A DNA stretch of 64,000 nucleotides from Calonectria ilicicola (GCA_020809705.1 CP085829.1:6386001-6450000), one strand, 5' to 3'; positions 43,957 through 56,627 are shown, numbered from the stretch's first letter. The notes: generated from the letters alone by a model not told the origin. Made by a program: numbers and translations.

Positions 43957-45950
43957 TCAATTTTTGTAAGTGACACTAAAAATCTGCCAATATGATGGCC
44001 TCACACTCCAGCCAACTCTGGAACTATCTCTGTTTAGTCTATTGACTAATAACTTTCCGCGGCTATTCTTCAAAGTATATCCATTACTGGGAGAGAAGGT
44101 AAAGGTAAAGGTCCCGGCGTTTTGCGAATTTGATGATAGCGAGCCGTCCCTAGTGATCCACCGGCCGTCAAGGGCGCTGCTGATGAGAAAGTCGTTTCCG
44201 CCTTCTTCCACGGCTTGCATGATCCATCGTTGGGACTTTTGATCATGTCTGGTGACTGCTCTGGACATTGAGAGATCTGTGTCTCTTCCACGACCAAGAT
44301 TGGTCAACGCGGACGAACCCCGCTCGAAGACAAGAAACCGGCCCTCTGTTAACTTGCCTCGGACGACTTTGAAGCCTTCTTCTGATAGTGAAGAGACATC
44401 GCTGGTCGCATTTGACTTTGAGGAGTAAGGAACTGGCGGACGTTGTACGGAATATAGGGCTTCACAATAGGATGACCCGTCGTAGTCACCAGCAGAGTTG
44501 GTGTGTGGTGGGATGGCATATGGGATCGGCGGGAGACTGAGATCTGGGTTCTCAAAATCAAATGCAGCAGTGAGATCAGACATGTGGGCTCGACGCCATG
44601 GGAGCATCTCATTAGTTGTGACGTTACGTCCCTTGGCCGCTTGCCATTTCTCAATGAACATAATTTGCGAAGTGTGATCGGCAGGTTCCGTCAACACAGC
44701 ACCTCCACGAGTCCATGGAGAGATGATATAAAATGGAAGACGAAAGCCGGGTCCTGCATAGACACGACCTTGACCAGCCCATGGGTCCTCGATCCATTCG
44801 CCTGGAGTGCCGTCTGGGGGATGATAGGGTACAACATGATCACCCCATCCTCCCGTCTCGTCGTAAGAAACGATCAAGGCTGTTCGGCTGTATTTTGGCG
44901 AGTTTATGACTGCTTCGGTGATTTGCTTCTGGAGCCATGCGCCATCGCGTGGTGAATATGGTGGGTGTTCAGACAGCTGCATTGGGGCAATAATGTATGA
45001 AACCTCAGGGAGGGAGCCGTTGGCAGCTCGAGCATAAAATTCGTCGAGTGTCTGGCCCTTGATACCTCGCTGATTGAGCTCTGATGACGCACCCGCTGTC
45101 TGGAACTGACCAAACCAAGCATAAGGGTTGTCGTCAAAGTTGTCTTCATCCTGAAATACCGACCAAGAAACGCCCTTATCTTGGTAAATTTCTCCTACAG
45201 TTGTCCACTTGAGAGGATAGCAGTTAATGCCGTCGGAATCGCAACCCGGCGTTTCATTGTTGTCGATGTATGGATAACCGCCTTCAGAGGAAGCCTGAGG
45301 AGAGCCAGGTACATTGATGCTGCCAGAAATCCACATTACTCGATTGGGATTTGTGGAGGCAATAGCAGATTCCTTATTCTTTGTCAATATGATATTGGGC
45401 GTTTTTTTTTTATTCTGGCATGGCTTACCTGGTACATGTCTCCAATTGTCCAGCCATCTGCAAGAGCAAACTGGACGGGAATGTCATCTCGCTTAAAATG
45501 ACCCCAGCTCCACGGGGTATTATTCACGGCCCAGTGATTGTTTGCATCATGGTTGAGACTGAGGTGATTTGACGACCAGCCGTTGTCTCCAGCCAGCATA
45601 CACTGAGTTGCATTCAGCCATTCCCCACCGAGATAGTTGAGATACCAAGGGTTCAAATACGTAGTGTCGTCGACCACCTGGTTCCAGACAGGCGTTCCGT
45701 CATTCACTTGGATGTTGGGGTCTGAAAACCCACGAATGCCAGCCATGGTCCCAAAATAATGGTCAAAGGCTCTGTTTTCTGTGACGGTGGTTAGTATGGC
45801 CTCCCTTTTTTCCTTTTTTTTTTTTTTTTGAGTCAGACCTTGCATGAAGAGGACGACATGGTCAATGTCGGCCAGAGAGTCGCTGTTGACGCAACCAAGC
45901 AGTTGCGAGGCGAGGGCCAGCACCGACGCGACCTTTGACATGGCGGCCAT
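43957..45950 (-). CDS. Secreted phospholipase C-type phosphoesterase
   Basis: Three exons, 45950..45839, 45778..45429 and 45372..43957, give 625 aa. The family (PF04185-type phosphoesterases) includes bacterial and fungal phosphatidylcholine-cleaving phospholipases C and acid phosphatases. A signal peptide covers about residues 1-23. The core shows DIDHVVLFMQENRAFDHYFG, rebuilt across intron 1, then TNPNRVMWISGS and SYDETGGWGDHV, the conserved metal/phosphate-site segments. A C-terminal beta domain with repeated short strands follows, as in other family members. Intron 1 (60 nt) has a weak donor GTCTGA and a run of 16 A on the coding strand; intron 2 (56 nt) also holds an A run. The two introns are supported by how well the join restores the motif. 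The divergent neighbour is a multicopper oxidase. Confidence 0.85.
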
Positions 45951-46443
45951 GGTATTGTCGAGTCCTGAATTTGGAGACTGCTTGCGGCCAAGGCTGCGAC
46001 GTCAGACCAGCATGAGAGGCGGCCAAGAAATCATGATGGATATCCTTTAAAGATTGAATAGCCACCCAAGAGAGAAACATTACTAATGACTAGGCGGCTG
46101 CACGTGGTGGAGGGGGGCATGCAAATGGTCCATTGCGACCGCTCCATGCAAGGAATGCCAGAGTCCGCCATCAGTCGCCGACGCGATAAACAGGTTGGAC
46201 CTGTTTCAAGCGTGCTCCGTCTAGGGTCACAATGGCTTCAAGCAAGGGAGACCATTTTCGAGTCAGCCAATTACGGCAAGATAAGAGACCTCGTGCCCCT
46301 AACCAATCGGCAACGCTAGCCCGGACCCAAAGCCTACACTTGCCCACTTTTCATGCAAGTCGCACCGTCAAGCCGCCGATCGTAAACATCGATGATCATG
46401 AGGCCCGTGGTAACTATTTGAACAGAACGTCTCTCGCTGCTAA
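45951..46443. promoter_or_regulatory. Divergent promoter region, phosphoesterase / multicopper oxidase
   Basis: A 493-bp spacer between two start codons pointing away from each other, so both promoters should lie here and could be shared. I find no clear known operator. A GATAA word lies at 46276-46285. Confidence 0.45.
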
Positions 46444-48448
46444 ATGACGCAGCCGAATGCCTGCTCTCTGCAGTTCCATGAGGAGGCCATGCATTGCTCC
46501 CCGTTGCCGAAAACTGGGCACCGGAAGTACGGCATCTGCAGCAAATTAATTTATTTCCTGGCTCTGTGGATTATTTCCGGCATTGCTTTGGTGGGGCTGG
46601 CCTCCAAAGGGTTGCTGATCTGGGTGCAGAGCGACTCCAGGTCTGGCTTCCTCGAGGTTTCTCCTGGTCCGGAAAATGGACCATTGGGTATCATGCTACA
46701 TCCCCCTGACCATGTCTCTCGCTCTCCAAGGACAATTTTCCAACAGTGGAACATATCGAGTGGCCTCAGGGAACCAGATGGCGTCACGAAAAAGGTATAC
46801 CTTGTGAATGGTGAGCTGCATCTTTCAAGAAAATATAATCTGGTAGTCTGACAATCCCTCAACAGACCAATTTCCCGGTCCAACTATTGAAGCTAGGTCT
46901 GGCGATGAACTTTTAATTAATGTATACAACAATCTTGAGGATGAAGGTGTTTCCATACACTGGCATGGATTGCAACTCAAGAATCAGAATCTCATGGACG
47001 GAGTCGTGGGGATCACTCAGTGCCCTATCTCGCCCGGTCGCAATTTCACCTATCGAATAAAAATTGGCGACAACGAACATGGAACCTTTTGGTGGCACAG
47101 CCATTTCCAAAACCAGCGATCCGATGGTCTATTTGGTGGGCTGATAATTCATCGACCAACGGACAGCATTTCAGACTCAGAAGAGCGTCAAGACCCAAAC
47201 CTGCATGATTATGACGGCGAGATGCTACTGATGATTGGAGACTGGTTTCACGAGTCATGGCAGAGCACGCTAAAATGGTACACTGGATTTGAGCACATGG
47301 GACACGAACCAGTGCCAAGTTCACTCCTTGTCAACGGGAAGGGTCGGTTTGACTGCTCCATGGTGGTTCCATCACGGCCCATAAAATGCAAGGCTGTAAA
47401 CAACTCGGAACTTGCTTTAACCGACCAAATATTAGGCAGTCGCTTTCGTTGGAGAGTCATCAATACTGGTTCCATCGCTGGTTTTAGCATCAAGGCTTCC
47501 AATGCGATACTGACCCCAATTGAGCTTGATGGAGGTAGCCAGGTGAAGCCTATTTCGAGTGAAGCAGTTGGTATCCTATATCCGGGTGAACGGGTCGATG
47601 TGCTCGTGCAAGAAACCGCAAAAAAGCAAAATCGCTCCAGTCTTTTCATCTCATTAGATTCAGAGTGAGCACTGAAATTGCCCATGTCCTGTGGATTGGC
47701 TTACATGTGATTTAGGAATTTCCAGTACTCTAACCCATCCTTGAATCCGAACCAGTCGTTTCCAATTCAAAGAGACCAAGGAGAGCAAGACCTGCCTAAT
47801 TTCCCCACATTTAAACCGATGCTGGATCTTGCAGCTCTTCGCTCTCGTTCTATTCCCAGCACTGACTTGCAAGTCCAGGCAAACCAAACAATTGTCGTCT
47901 ACCTAAAGACACAAATTCTTGCTAAATATTCCAATCATCCCAAAGGATTTATTAATCATACATCGTGGAGCCCACAGACGCCTCCGTTAATATCGGTCCA
48001 TCGAGAATCATGGAATGAAGACCAATTAGTCCCATTTATCTCAAGCGACCGTTCGGTGGAAAATGATGCTCCTTGGGTAGACTTGGTCATCAACAATCTG
48101 GATGAGGGCTCTCATCCGTTCCATTTGCATGGAAATAGCTTTTTAGTACTATCTTCGTGCAGGTCTGAGGATCGAACAGGCTGGGGAAGCTATAACCCGT
48201 TTGCTATGGAAACCAACCCGCCCTCACCGCTAAACTTAATATCACCAGTGGTTAAAGACACTATAAGCGTACCTAGGAGAGGATATGTTGTTTTGAGATT
48301 CAAGGCGGATAATCCCGGTATCTGGATTCTTCACTGTCACATGCCAGTTCATTCAGCAAGTGGACTTGGTATGGCGTTACATGTAGGTCCGGAAAATGAA
48401 GAGTCGTTTCCTGAAATAGAGCATGCGGCTTTGGACCTTTGTAATTAG
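46444..48448 (+). CDS. Membrane-anchored multicopper oxidase (laccase-like)
   Basis: Three exons, 46444..46810, 46866..47664 and 47716..48448, give 632 aa. All four copper-binding signatures are present: HWHG (from 46958), WWHSH, HPFHLHG and HCHMPVHSASGL. The last has Cys and His at proper spacing and a Leu at the type-1 axial position (Cys+10). The enzyme should oxidise phenols or similar donors and reduce O2 to water. It is unlike most secreted laccases: the N-terminus is hydrophilic, followed by a single hydrophobic segment at about residues 34-56, so it may be a type II membrane protein with the catalytic part outside. The usual HCH-x-x-W-H Trp is Val. Both introns (55 and 51 nt) split motifs that join in frame. 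The physiological donor is unknown. Confidence 0.85.
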
Positions 48449-49567
48449 ATTATGTCTCTATACTTTGAGATGAATTTTAGAGAACGTTATATCTAAAACT
48501 TTTGGCCGAAGGCTGAACGTATATCGTTTCGGATGTTGGCTCCGGTACTCGTTGGTGCTGTGGGGCAGCGTGACCAACTTCAGAAACGTGGTGTCTGCAA
48601 AAGGATGACCTGAATATAGATGCTGCATTTGCATGTTGCTCATTAGTCGCACTGGTTCATAGGCCGCATGTCTTTATGAGTTCTCTAGTCATAAATAAAA
48701 AAATGATATCGAGGGTTATAAATACATTTCTCAAAACGTCTACATTTAAAAATCCATGATGGGGGGAAGATTTCCACCAAAAGATTTACAAATAACTACC
48801 CTTAAACAAAATCTTGAGAGAAACGGTAAGGGTGCAAGGAACCCTAACACCGTAGCATCTCAGTCAACCAGGCGGGCACGGAGTGTAGTGAGTAGAATGG
48901 TACGGTGCATAAATACGTCAGTTATAGCTACCTTGATGCCCTACTGATGCTTGTATGATTCGGAGCACTCTACCTTGATTAAAAATTCTTGATGGCGAAT
49001 GCCCCAGTCAAGCCCAATTGGCGTGACAGATAGCTAAGGTTGAACCAATCAGGGAGCCTCTTCCTGAATCAAACATGCGTAATTCTGATTCCTGCGTTCT
49101 ACAATGCTCACGTGCCGGATAAGGCCGGGGCAAACAATTACCCCGCTCAAGAACGCCCTTCACGCTAAATCCAGACGAGTGTACATTTAATTATCTTATT
49201 CCTTCTTATCATCCATGATAGCATCTTTTTTATTGCCATGATTATAATAGTAAGCCATGGGTATATAAACAGGTGATGTGAATTGGGATCCTGTCGTGTT
49301 TTACACCCGCGAAGAATCACTTGGATTAATCCTTCCGCCAGTCTGGATCCCTCTCCCACCCATGGGAAATGCCCTCGAACAAACCATATCGCACGCTGCA
49401 CACACGTATCGAGACAGCCCCTTTTGTCGGTTATACGATAGCCCATCTATACTGCACCTTGAAATCCTCGTTCCGAAATCAATCGAAGAGTTTCACCTCG
49501 GCACAACGATTCCGAAATAATTACATCGAGAGTTCTAAATATACCAAGCTATAAAACAAGAATCGGG
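48449..49567. other. Intergenic, 1.1 kb; upstream of the NLR-like gene
   Basis: 3' flank of the oxidase gene and presumed promoter of the receptor gene. Short frames at about 49278-49554 have no motif support. No gene, tRNA or repeat is seen. Confidence 0.45.
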
Positions 49568-52500
49568 ATGGAAGACGAAGGTGCTTTAGTAGGCGAGCCC
49601 AAAAGGCGCAAAACAGACCGGAACTCCCGTTCCAAAGACCTGACGTACGATGATTACACAGTGGGATGGGTCTGCGCGCTGCCCAAGGAGCAAACTGCGG
49701 CGACAGCCATGCTTGACGAAAGACACCCCGACCTTCCAAAGTCATCAAATGATGTAAACACCTACACTCTAGGATCAATCGGCAAGCATTGTATTGTTAT
49801 AGCCTGCCTTCCCAAAGGTGAAATCGGAACAAGTTCAGCAACAGCTGTCGTTACCCAGATGGTGAGAACTTTTTCTTCTCTCAAGTTTGGCCTTATGGTT
49901 GGTATCGGGGGTGGTATTCCACCTATGGTTAGACTTGGCGATGTCGTGGTCAGCACCCCTGTCGGACAGTTTTCTGGTGTAGTGCAGTGGGACTTTGGAA
50001 AGGCCAAAGAAGGCGGCAAGTTTGAGAGGACCGGATCATTAAACTACCCGCCTGCCTCACTACGGACAGCCCTGACGAAGCTAGAGACGGAGCATGACTT
50101 AAATGGGACTAAGATACCGGAGTATCTCGGTGAATTAAAGCGGAAATGGCCAAATCTCTCATCGAAGTATCTCCACCCAGAAAGTCTTATAGATCCCTTA
50201 GATATGTCAAGCACTTCAAATGAAAACCCCAGAAGCTGGCAGGTCATATTCTCAGCCTTATGGGAGATGATCTTGATTACCTTTGGGTATCTCTTAGGCT
50301 TACAGAGACTCGTTATCAACAGCAAAGGCGGACAAGCGAAAAGCCCAATCGGCACTGCTGTTAATACAGAGCAGAGAGCGCCTAGAGCCACACGGGTACA
50401 TTACGGCTTAATTGCCTCTGGTCATCAGGTCATAAAGGATGCTGCTTTCCGAGACAAATTGAATAGGGATCTTGGAGGTCATGTGCATTGTATCGAGATG
50501 GAAGCGGCTGGCCTGATGAATAATTTCCCGTGCATTGTCATCCGAGGCATAAGCGATTACGCCGATTCACAAAAGAATAACGACTGGCAGGGGTATGCCT
50601 CTGTCGTGGCGGCGGCGTTTGCAAAAGAACTCCTGGGATATGTGCAACCGAGTGAAGTTGATAGAGAGTCTACAGCTAAAGACGTACTTGGTCCCGGTAA
50701 GTGGCTTTAATAGGGCTCAGACATTTTATTGATTGTTATTTATTAATATTTAATAGCTCTTAAACTACTCAATGGAATCCAGCAAGATGCATCTATAACG
50801 AGAGGAAAGATTGAAAAGAAAGAAGATCTTGAAATACTGAACTGGCTCACACCTATTGACTACGGGCCCCAGCATAGCGACTTCCTCAAGGTGCGGCAAC
50901 GGGGAACCGGCCAGTGGTTTCTAGATTCTACCACGTACCAGACGTGGGCAAAAACGGATAAACAGACTTTGTACTGTCCAGGTATCCCAGGCGCCGGGAA
51001 GACAATTCTTACAGCGGCCACGATCGAAGATCTAATTACACGGCATCAGAGCAACCCGGATATTGGGATTTCATACATTTATTTCAACTTCCGTCGAACT
51101 CACGAACAGAGGATAGAAGACGCACTCGCAAACCTCCTAAAACAGCTGGGTCAAAAGCGGCTGTCTCTTCCAAGCATCATAAAATCTCTCTACGAGAAGC
51201 ATAAACGCGCAGACAAACGACCATCATTCGACGAGCTTATAGAAACTTTACATGATGTCGCTGCCATGTATTGTAGAGTATTTATTATAGTCGATGCTCT
51301 AGATGAATGCCAAGTCACGGATGGTTGTCGGATGAGATTCCTGACTGAGATCTTCAGGTTACAAACCAAAACTGGGGCAAACATCCTTGCAACTTCTAGG
51401 CCAGACCTAAGCATTGAGATGTACTTCAAAGGGTGCCAAATACACAATATAACTGCGACAGAAGCCGACGTGCGTGGGTACCTTCATGGGAATATGTGGC
51501 AACTTTTGGCATTCGTCCAAAAAAGGCCGGATCTTCAGGAGGAAATTGAAAAAGAAATTGCCCTGGCAGCAAAGGGAATGTGTGTACCTCTATGCTACTC
51601 CAAGGTAGTATTACCTTGCTCACGATCATTTAGGTTTCTCTTAGCCAAGCTTTATTTCGATTCACTTAAAGACAAAACGTCGGCTACAGAAGTGAAAATG
51701 TCGCTACGGGAGTTTCGGCAGCAAAGTCAGGCTAAATCAAACATGGATCAGAAATTTGAACTATTGTCTCAAGCGTATGATCAAGCTATGGAGAGAATTC
51801 AGAGGCAGCAGCACGGCTTTCGAAAGCTCGCAAAGAATGTTCTATCCTGGATTATATGCGCAAGGCGGCCACTCACAACTTCGGAGCTTCGACATGCTCT
51901 TGCCGTATCAATCGGTGATCAAAGCCTGGACCAAGACAATCTTCGAGACATCAATGACATGGCCTCAGTGTGTAGTGGTTTAGTGACGGTTGACGGACAT
52001 AGCGGTATCATCCGTTTAGTCCATTACACGACCCAAGAATACTTTGAGCGAACACAACAACGGTGGTTCCCTGATGCAGAGGCAGAACTGGCGAATATTT
52101 GTCTCACATATATCTCACTCGACGTCTTTAAAACTGGTGTTTGTGAAACATATGCCGAATTTCAGCAGCGGATGCTGTTAAATCCACTCTACAAGTACGC
52201 CGCAGAAAATTGGGGTCATCATGCTAGATCCTCTGCAAAGTCTACCCCACATGTGATGGAATTCCTAGGCAATAGAAACCTTATCGAGGCATCAAATCAA
52301 ACATTTATGGTCACCAATTTATCGTCCTTAAATTACAGCCGAGATTTCGAGAAGAGAAGAATAGCAATCCATCTTGCGGCTTCCTTTGGACTTGCTGAAG
52401 AAATGAAAGAACTTCTCAAATGCAAAAGTAACGTTAATATTGCAGATGCCACAGGGCGAACACCGATTATCTTTGCTGCTGAAAATGGACATGAGGCTGT

Positions 52501-53404
52501 TGTGAAGCTTCTTTTAGCACATGGTGCTGACATTGATGTAGGGGACACGCACAATCAGACACCGCTTAGCTTTGCGGCTGAAAATGGACATGAGGGGGTG
52601 GTCAAGCTGCTTTTAGCACAAGATGCTGAGCTTAATTCAGAGACGGATCATTGGTTTAAGAGTGGAACACCGCTCATCTTTGCTGCTCGAAACGGACATC
52701 AGAATATAGCTGAATTGCTAATAAACAAGGATGCTAATGTCGAATCTAAGGACAATGGCGATCGTACGCCGCTGTCATGGGCAGCAGGGGAAGGACATCA
52801 GGCCGTTGTTGAGCTGCTTTTAACAATAGACAACATTGACGCTGACTCGGAGGATAAGCTTGGCCAGACACCGCTTTCATGGGCTGCCAGAAACGGGCAT
52901 GATCTGATCATGTTGACTCTGATGTCAAATGAAAGTGTCGACCCTGATCGAAGAGATTATTTCGGTTCGACACCACTATCCATGGCTATCCGGCACTCTA
53001 GAACCCAGGTAGTCCAGAAACTCTTACATACAGGGCGGGTCGACTTGATGTCTCGAGACTGGCTTGGAAGGACTCCGATATGGTATTCTAATAGATATGG
53101 AAATGCCGATCTTATGCAACTGCTACTTGAGCATACCAAAAAGAGTGGTATACCGTTGGGCAAGCATGACCTCACTGTCAAGTACGAGGCAGACCCAAAA
53201 CCTACGAGTGCAACATCTAGAAGATGTGATGTTTGTACTGGGCGTATTGCAACACCCACGGTCTATTACCATTGTACAATTTGTATGGGTGGCGATTTCG
53301 ATGTTTGTTTCGGTTGCTATAACCACGGGAGACACTGTTTTGAAGTTAGTCATGGGTTAATCAAGCGCAAGGATACGGAGTTTCTTCAAGACTTTTACGA
53401 TTGA
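49568..53404 (+). CDS. NLR-like receptor: nucleoside-phosphorylase, NACHT, ankyrin repeats, ZZ finger
   Basis: I model exons 49568..50696, 50757..51579 and 51634..53404, giving about 1240 aa. Residues about 28-360 form a PNP_UDP-type domain (VGWVCALPKEQTAA, VGIGGGIPP, CIEMEAAGLMN, VIRGISDYADS), a common sensor or effector head of fungal STAND proteins. The NACHT NTPase has GIPGAGKT near residue 452 and VFIIVDALDEC near 551. About eight ankyrin repeats follow from around residue 897 (for example PIIFAAENGHEAVVKLLLAHG). The end is a ZZ zinc finger (CDVC, HCTIC, CFGC, HGRHC). The second intron (51580-51633, 54 nt, GTGTGT donor, TTTAG acceptor) is in frame and stop-free. Removing it restores AAKGMFLLAKLYFDSL, as expected in the family. 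Such proteins act in fungal self/non-self recognition and cell death control. The ligand is unknown. Confidence 0.85.
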
Positions 53405-54085
53405 GACAACTATATAATATAGATACCACAAAATTATGGACGTCGTTTTTGTACTTTGGCAGGAGGCATGAGGTTGTGAACGAGAAAGTGAGATCCGAAG
53501 AATCACTGACCATGGTGGCCGCTTGGTATGTTGGAGCACTTGTTGTCGTGTATTCGTTGACGCATTCTACGTAGGGCTTTATCAATGTTACTAACCCGCT
53601 ATCCCTTCAGAGTCCGCACTGAATAAGTCATGAGTCGTAGGGGTCATGACCCGGCCCTAATAGTGTCTGCCAGGGTCCAGCAAGACAGTCGGCCAGAATT
53701 ATAATTGTTCCGCAGTTTGTGTTGTCCCGCATTTTAGTGAACAAGCTTGAAGCAGACGCGCCAATTGGAGTACATTAATCCGGTGCCGTTGCCTTTTGCC
53801 GCTCCTCGGTGCGGGGCCGCGGAGCAACGCTTAACTCCCCGTCCCACTCGTCTCCAAGACCCGGCAAGTCAGCGATCTGGATCTTGTGATTCTGCATCTT
53901 TGGTGCATCTTGCTTTCATTCTGTGGGGTACAAATGCGACATGGGGCCCTCGCAATTTTGATGCGATTCAGCAACGAAGGGCAGCGAAGATCACATGTCA
54001 ATACCCATCAACCAATCCATACCTGACTTTACCAGTCTCAACACAGAACTCAGGCCATACCTCTTGTCTTAATTTCAATTAAAAA
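53405..54085. other. Intergenic, about 680 bp
   Basis: 3' flank of the NLR-like gene and presumed promoter of the FAD hydroxylase gene. A GACCCGGCCCTAA word lies near 53648. No gene is seen. Confidence 0.4.
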
Positions 54086-56106
54086 ATGCCAGTCGAGCAA
54101 GTAGACGTCCTCATTTGCGGAGGAGGCTCTGCTGGGCTTATGGCAGCCATTTGGCTAGCTCGCTTCAATGTCAACTTCAAAATCCTCGAGCGACGATCAG
54201 GGCCGCTCGAGATTGGCCAGGCAGATGGAGTTCAGTGTCGGACTGTCGAAATTTTTGAGAGTCTGGGAATCTCCGGGCCACTGCTTGATGAATCATACCA
54301 TGTCATGGAGCTTGCCTTCTGGTCCTCTGATGGACAAGGAGGCATCAAACGAACCAATACCGCACCAGACACTGAGCCTGGCTTGAGCCATCAACCACAC
54401 GTCATCCTAAACCAAGCTAGGATGAATGAGATTATGACTGATGAGATGAAGCGACTCAAGGGAGGATTGGACTCTAGCATAGAGTATGGATGTCAGGTTC
54501 AAAGTGTGACCGTTTCGGAATCTACCCTGGAGGATGCGGAAACGTATCCTGTAGAGGTAAAGGTTCTGAAAGGCGATTCAGAGCACATTTACAAGGCTAA
54601 ATACGTTATTGTAAGACTATTAAACTTGAGATTTATAAAACAGAGGTCTAACGCATTCGATAGGGCAGCGATGGTGCTCACAGCACTGTGCGCAAATCTC
54701 TCGGTTTTGAAATGGTCGGCGACAGCACCGATGCTGTGTGGGGTGTCATGGATATCTTCCCGGAAACAAATTTCCCGGATATTCGGAAGAAGTGCCCCAT
54801 TAATAGCGAGAGCGGGAACCTTCTAATTATTCCCCGAGAAGGTGATGAGATGGTCCGATTCTACATCGAACTGCCAGGGAAAGCAGCGCGGGATGTTACC
54901 AAAGATTACCTGCACGACCGAGCCCGTCAGATCTTTCACCCATACAAGCTAGATATTGTCCATACAGCTTGGTGGTCTGCTTATAGTATTGGACAACGAC
55001 ATGCCAACCATTTTACCAAGGACCTTCGGGTGTTTCTCACAGGCGACGCCTGCCACACGCATTCCCCAAAAGCCGGACAGGGGATGAATGTGAGTCTCCA
55101 AGACGGATACAACATTGGCTGGAAATTAGGTCACCTTCTCAATGGCCGAACATCACCGAATATTCTAGAGACATACATCATTGAGCGGCAAAAGATGGCA
55201 AAAGATCTCATCAACTTTGACCGTCATTTCACAAAGCTTTTCTCAACCACCTATCGCAATGAAAACGGCATTACGGCAGACGACTTCAAGAATGAATTTG
55301 TCAAGGCTGGTCGTTACACCGCTGGTCTTGCGACAAAATATGAACCGTCGATGTTGACCAGCGTGCGAGGAAACGAATTGGAGCTGGCGTCGAGACTTGT
55401 TGTCGGGATGCGGTTCCCAAGCTCTCTAGTTCTCCGTCACTGCGATGCTCGTCACATGCATCTGGGTCGTGTGATGCCAGCGGATGGCCGTTGGCGCGTG
55501 GTCGTGTTTGCTGGAGCTGATGCGATCGGGCAAAGCTCCTCGAGATTACACCAAGTGCGTTAAGAGACCCCATATTAAGATTTTCGCTAACAAAGGTATG
55601 AAAAGTTTGCTACAAAACTTTCCCAAATTATCAGCACATATACATCGAATGCGTCTCCATCTGATAGTGTTATCGCTACGACTTTGATAATGCATCCTTT
55701 AGGAAATGAGCTGGAGCCAAATGACATCCCTGAGCTGTTTACACCAAAAGGTGGGGAATACAAACTAAAATGTAAGAAGAAAGGCATTGGTACTCCCTAA
55801 TTAAATTTACTAACGCCGTGTAATAAGGCCGCAAAAACGTCTTTGTCGACACTGAAAGCTACTACGATAATGGTTGTGGAAAGTCTTTTGAAGCGTATGG
55901 AATTGACTCAAAAAATGGTGCAGTGGTCATCGTGAGACCCGATCAATGTAAGCCACTTCGGTCACCTTGCATACCCTGCATCTTATGCTGATATGATTTG
56001 ATTAGACATCTCCCAGATCAGCGCTTTTGGTGACGTCGGTCTGATTGCGGATTTCTTCCGAGGCTGCTTACACGAACAGCATCAAGCCTCAAATGGTACT
56101 TCATAA
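54086..56106 (+). CDS. FAD-dependent aromatic hydroxylase (phenol 2-monooxygenase type)
   Basis: Five exons, 54086..54610, 54664..55554, 55606..55771, 55828..55947 and 56006..56106, give 600 aa. The class A flavoprotein monooxygenase uses NADPH and O2 to add an ortho-hydroxyl to phenolic rings. I see the FAD motif GGGSAG (residues 12-17), GSDGAHSTVR rebuilt after intron 1, and GDACHTHSPKAGQGMN, the second FAD/ribityl motif. The C-terminal 150 residues resemble the thioredoxin-like domain of phenol hydroxylases. The last three exons are short; I placed the third-exon acceptor at 55605 (AAAAG) because it alone keeps frame with a GTGCGT donor at 55555. The downstream neighbours on the same strand are an SDR and an ABC pump. 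Confidence 0.8.
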
Positions 56107-56627
56107 AATGGGTGTCATTCTTATGAGTACACCACGAAAGCGGCCCTTGTTGTGATTATTTTGAACCTGGTCGAGATTTCTTGTGAGAGTAGTAAGCACG
56201 GGCTAATAAACATTCCTTTTGCTGCAAACCCCGCTCTGTCGTCCATGAGTGTAATACTGGAAAGTGTCAACAAATTCGCACAACTCATTGAGCAGCACGG
56301 CACGGTCCCGGTCGGCCATGCTAATCACTTCTCGTTATGGTTAGCATAGGAAGAAGGATGCCTATAGAATTCTTGAATAATTTTGAGGTTCACGAACTGT
56401 GGCAGCGACTCCCAATGAGGGTGGATGGCTCAGCCATTCATACCCTGGTGGCGCACGCTAAGGTATGCGACTTTGTTGGGCATTTGCGATGCTGGCATCA
56501 CTCTGGTCGAGCGGGGCACTGAGTATAAATAAAACCACATTTCACTCAAATTGGCGCCTTGTGACCTGTCGCTTCCCCTAATCCATACCCACAAGCATAG
56601 GTAAAGACATTCGATCCTGCAATCAAA
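56107..56627. other. Intergenic, about 520 bp, with a possible gene fragment
   Basis: On the plus strand an open frame at about 56134-56349 begins TKAALVVIILNLVEISCES and ends before 56350. It reads more like real protein than noise, with a hydrophobic strand and an amphipathic NKFAQLIEQHG helix. There is no good start codon context and no family I can name. It may be a relic, or the start of an undetected small spliced gene. The rest is promoter of the SDR gene. Confidence 0.2.

Noticed and set aside
50160..50400. A suspected frameshift in the phosphorylase domain of the NLR-like gene (odd hydrophobic WEMILITFGYLLG)
   Set aside because: The frame stays open and the conserved sequence resumes (VHYGLIASGHQVIKD); a hydrophobic insertion at this place seems a normal variant of the family.
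49568..50710. A separate 380-aa nucleoside phosphorylase gene
   Set aside because: A GTAAGT donor at 50697 and acceptor at 50756 join it in frame to the NACHT part, the normal arrangement in fungal STAND proteins.
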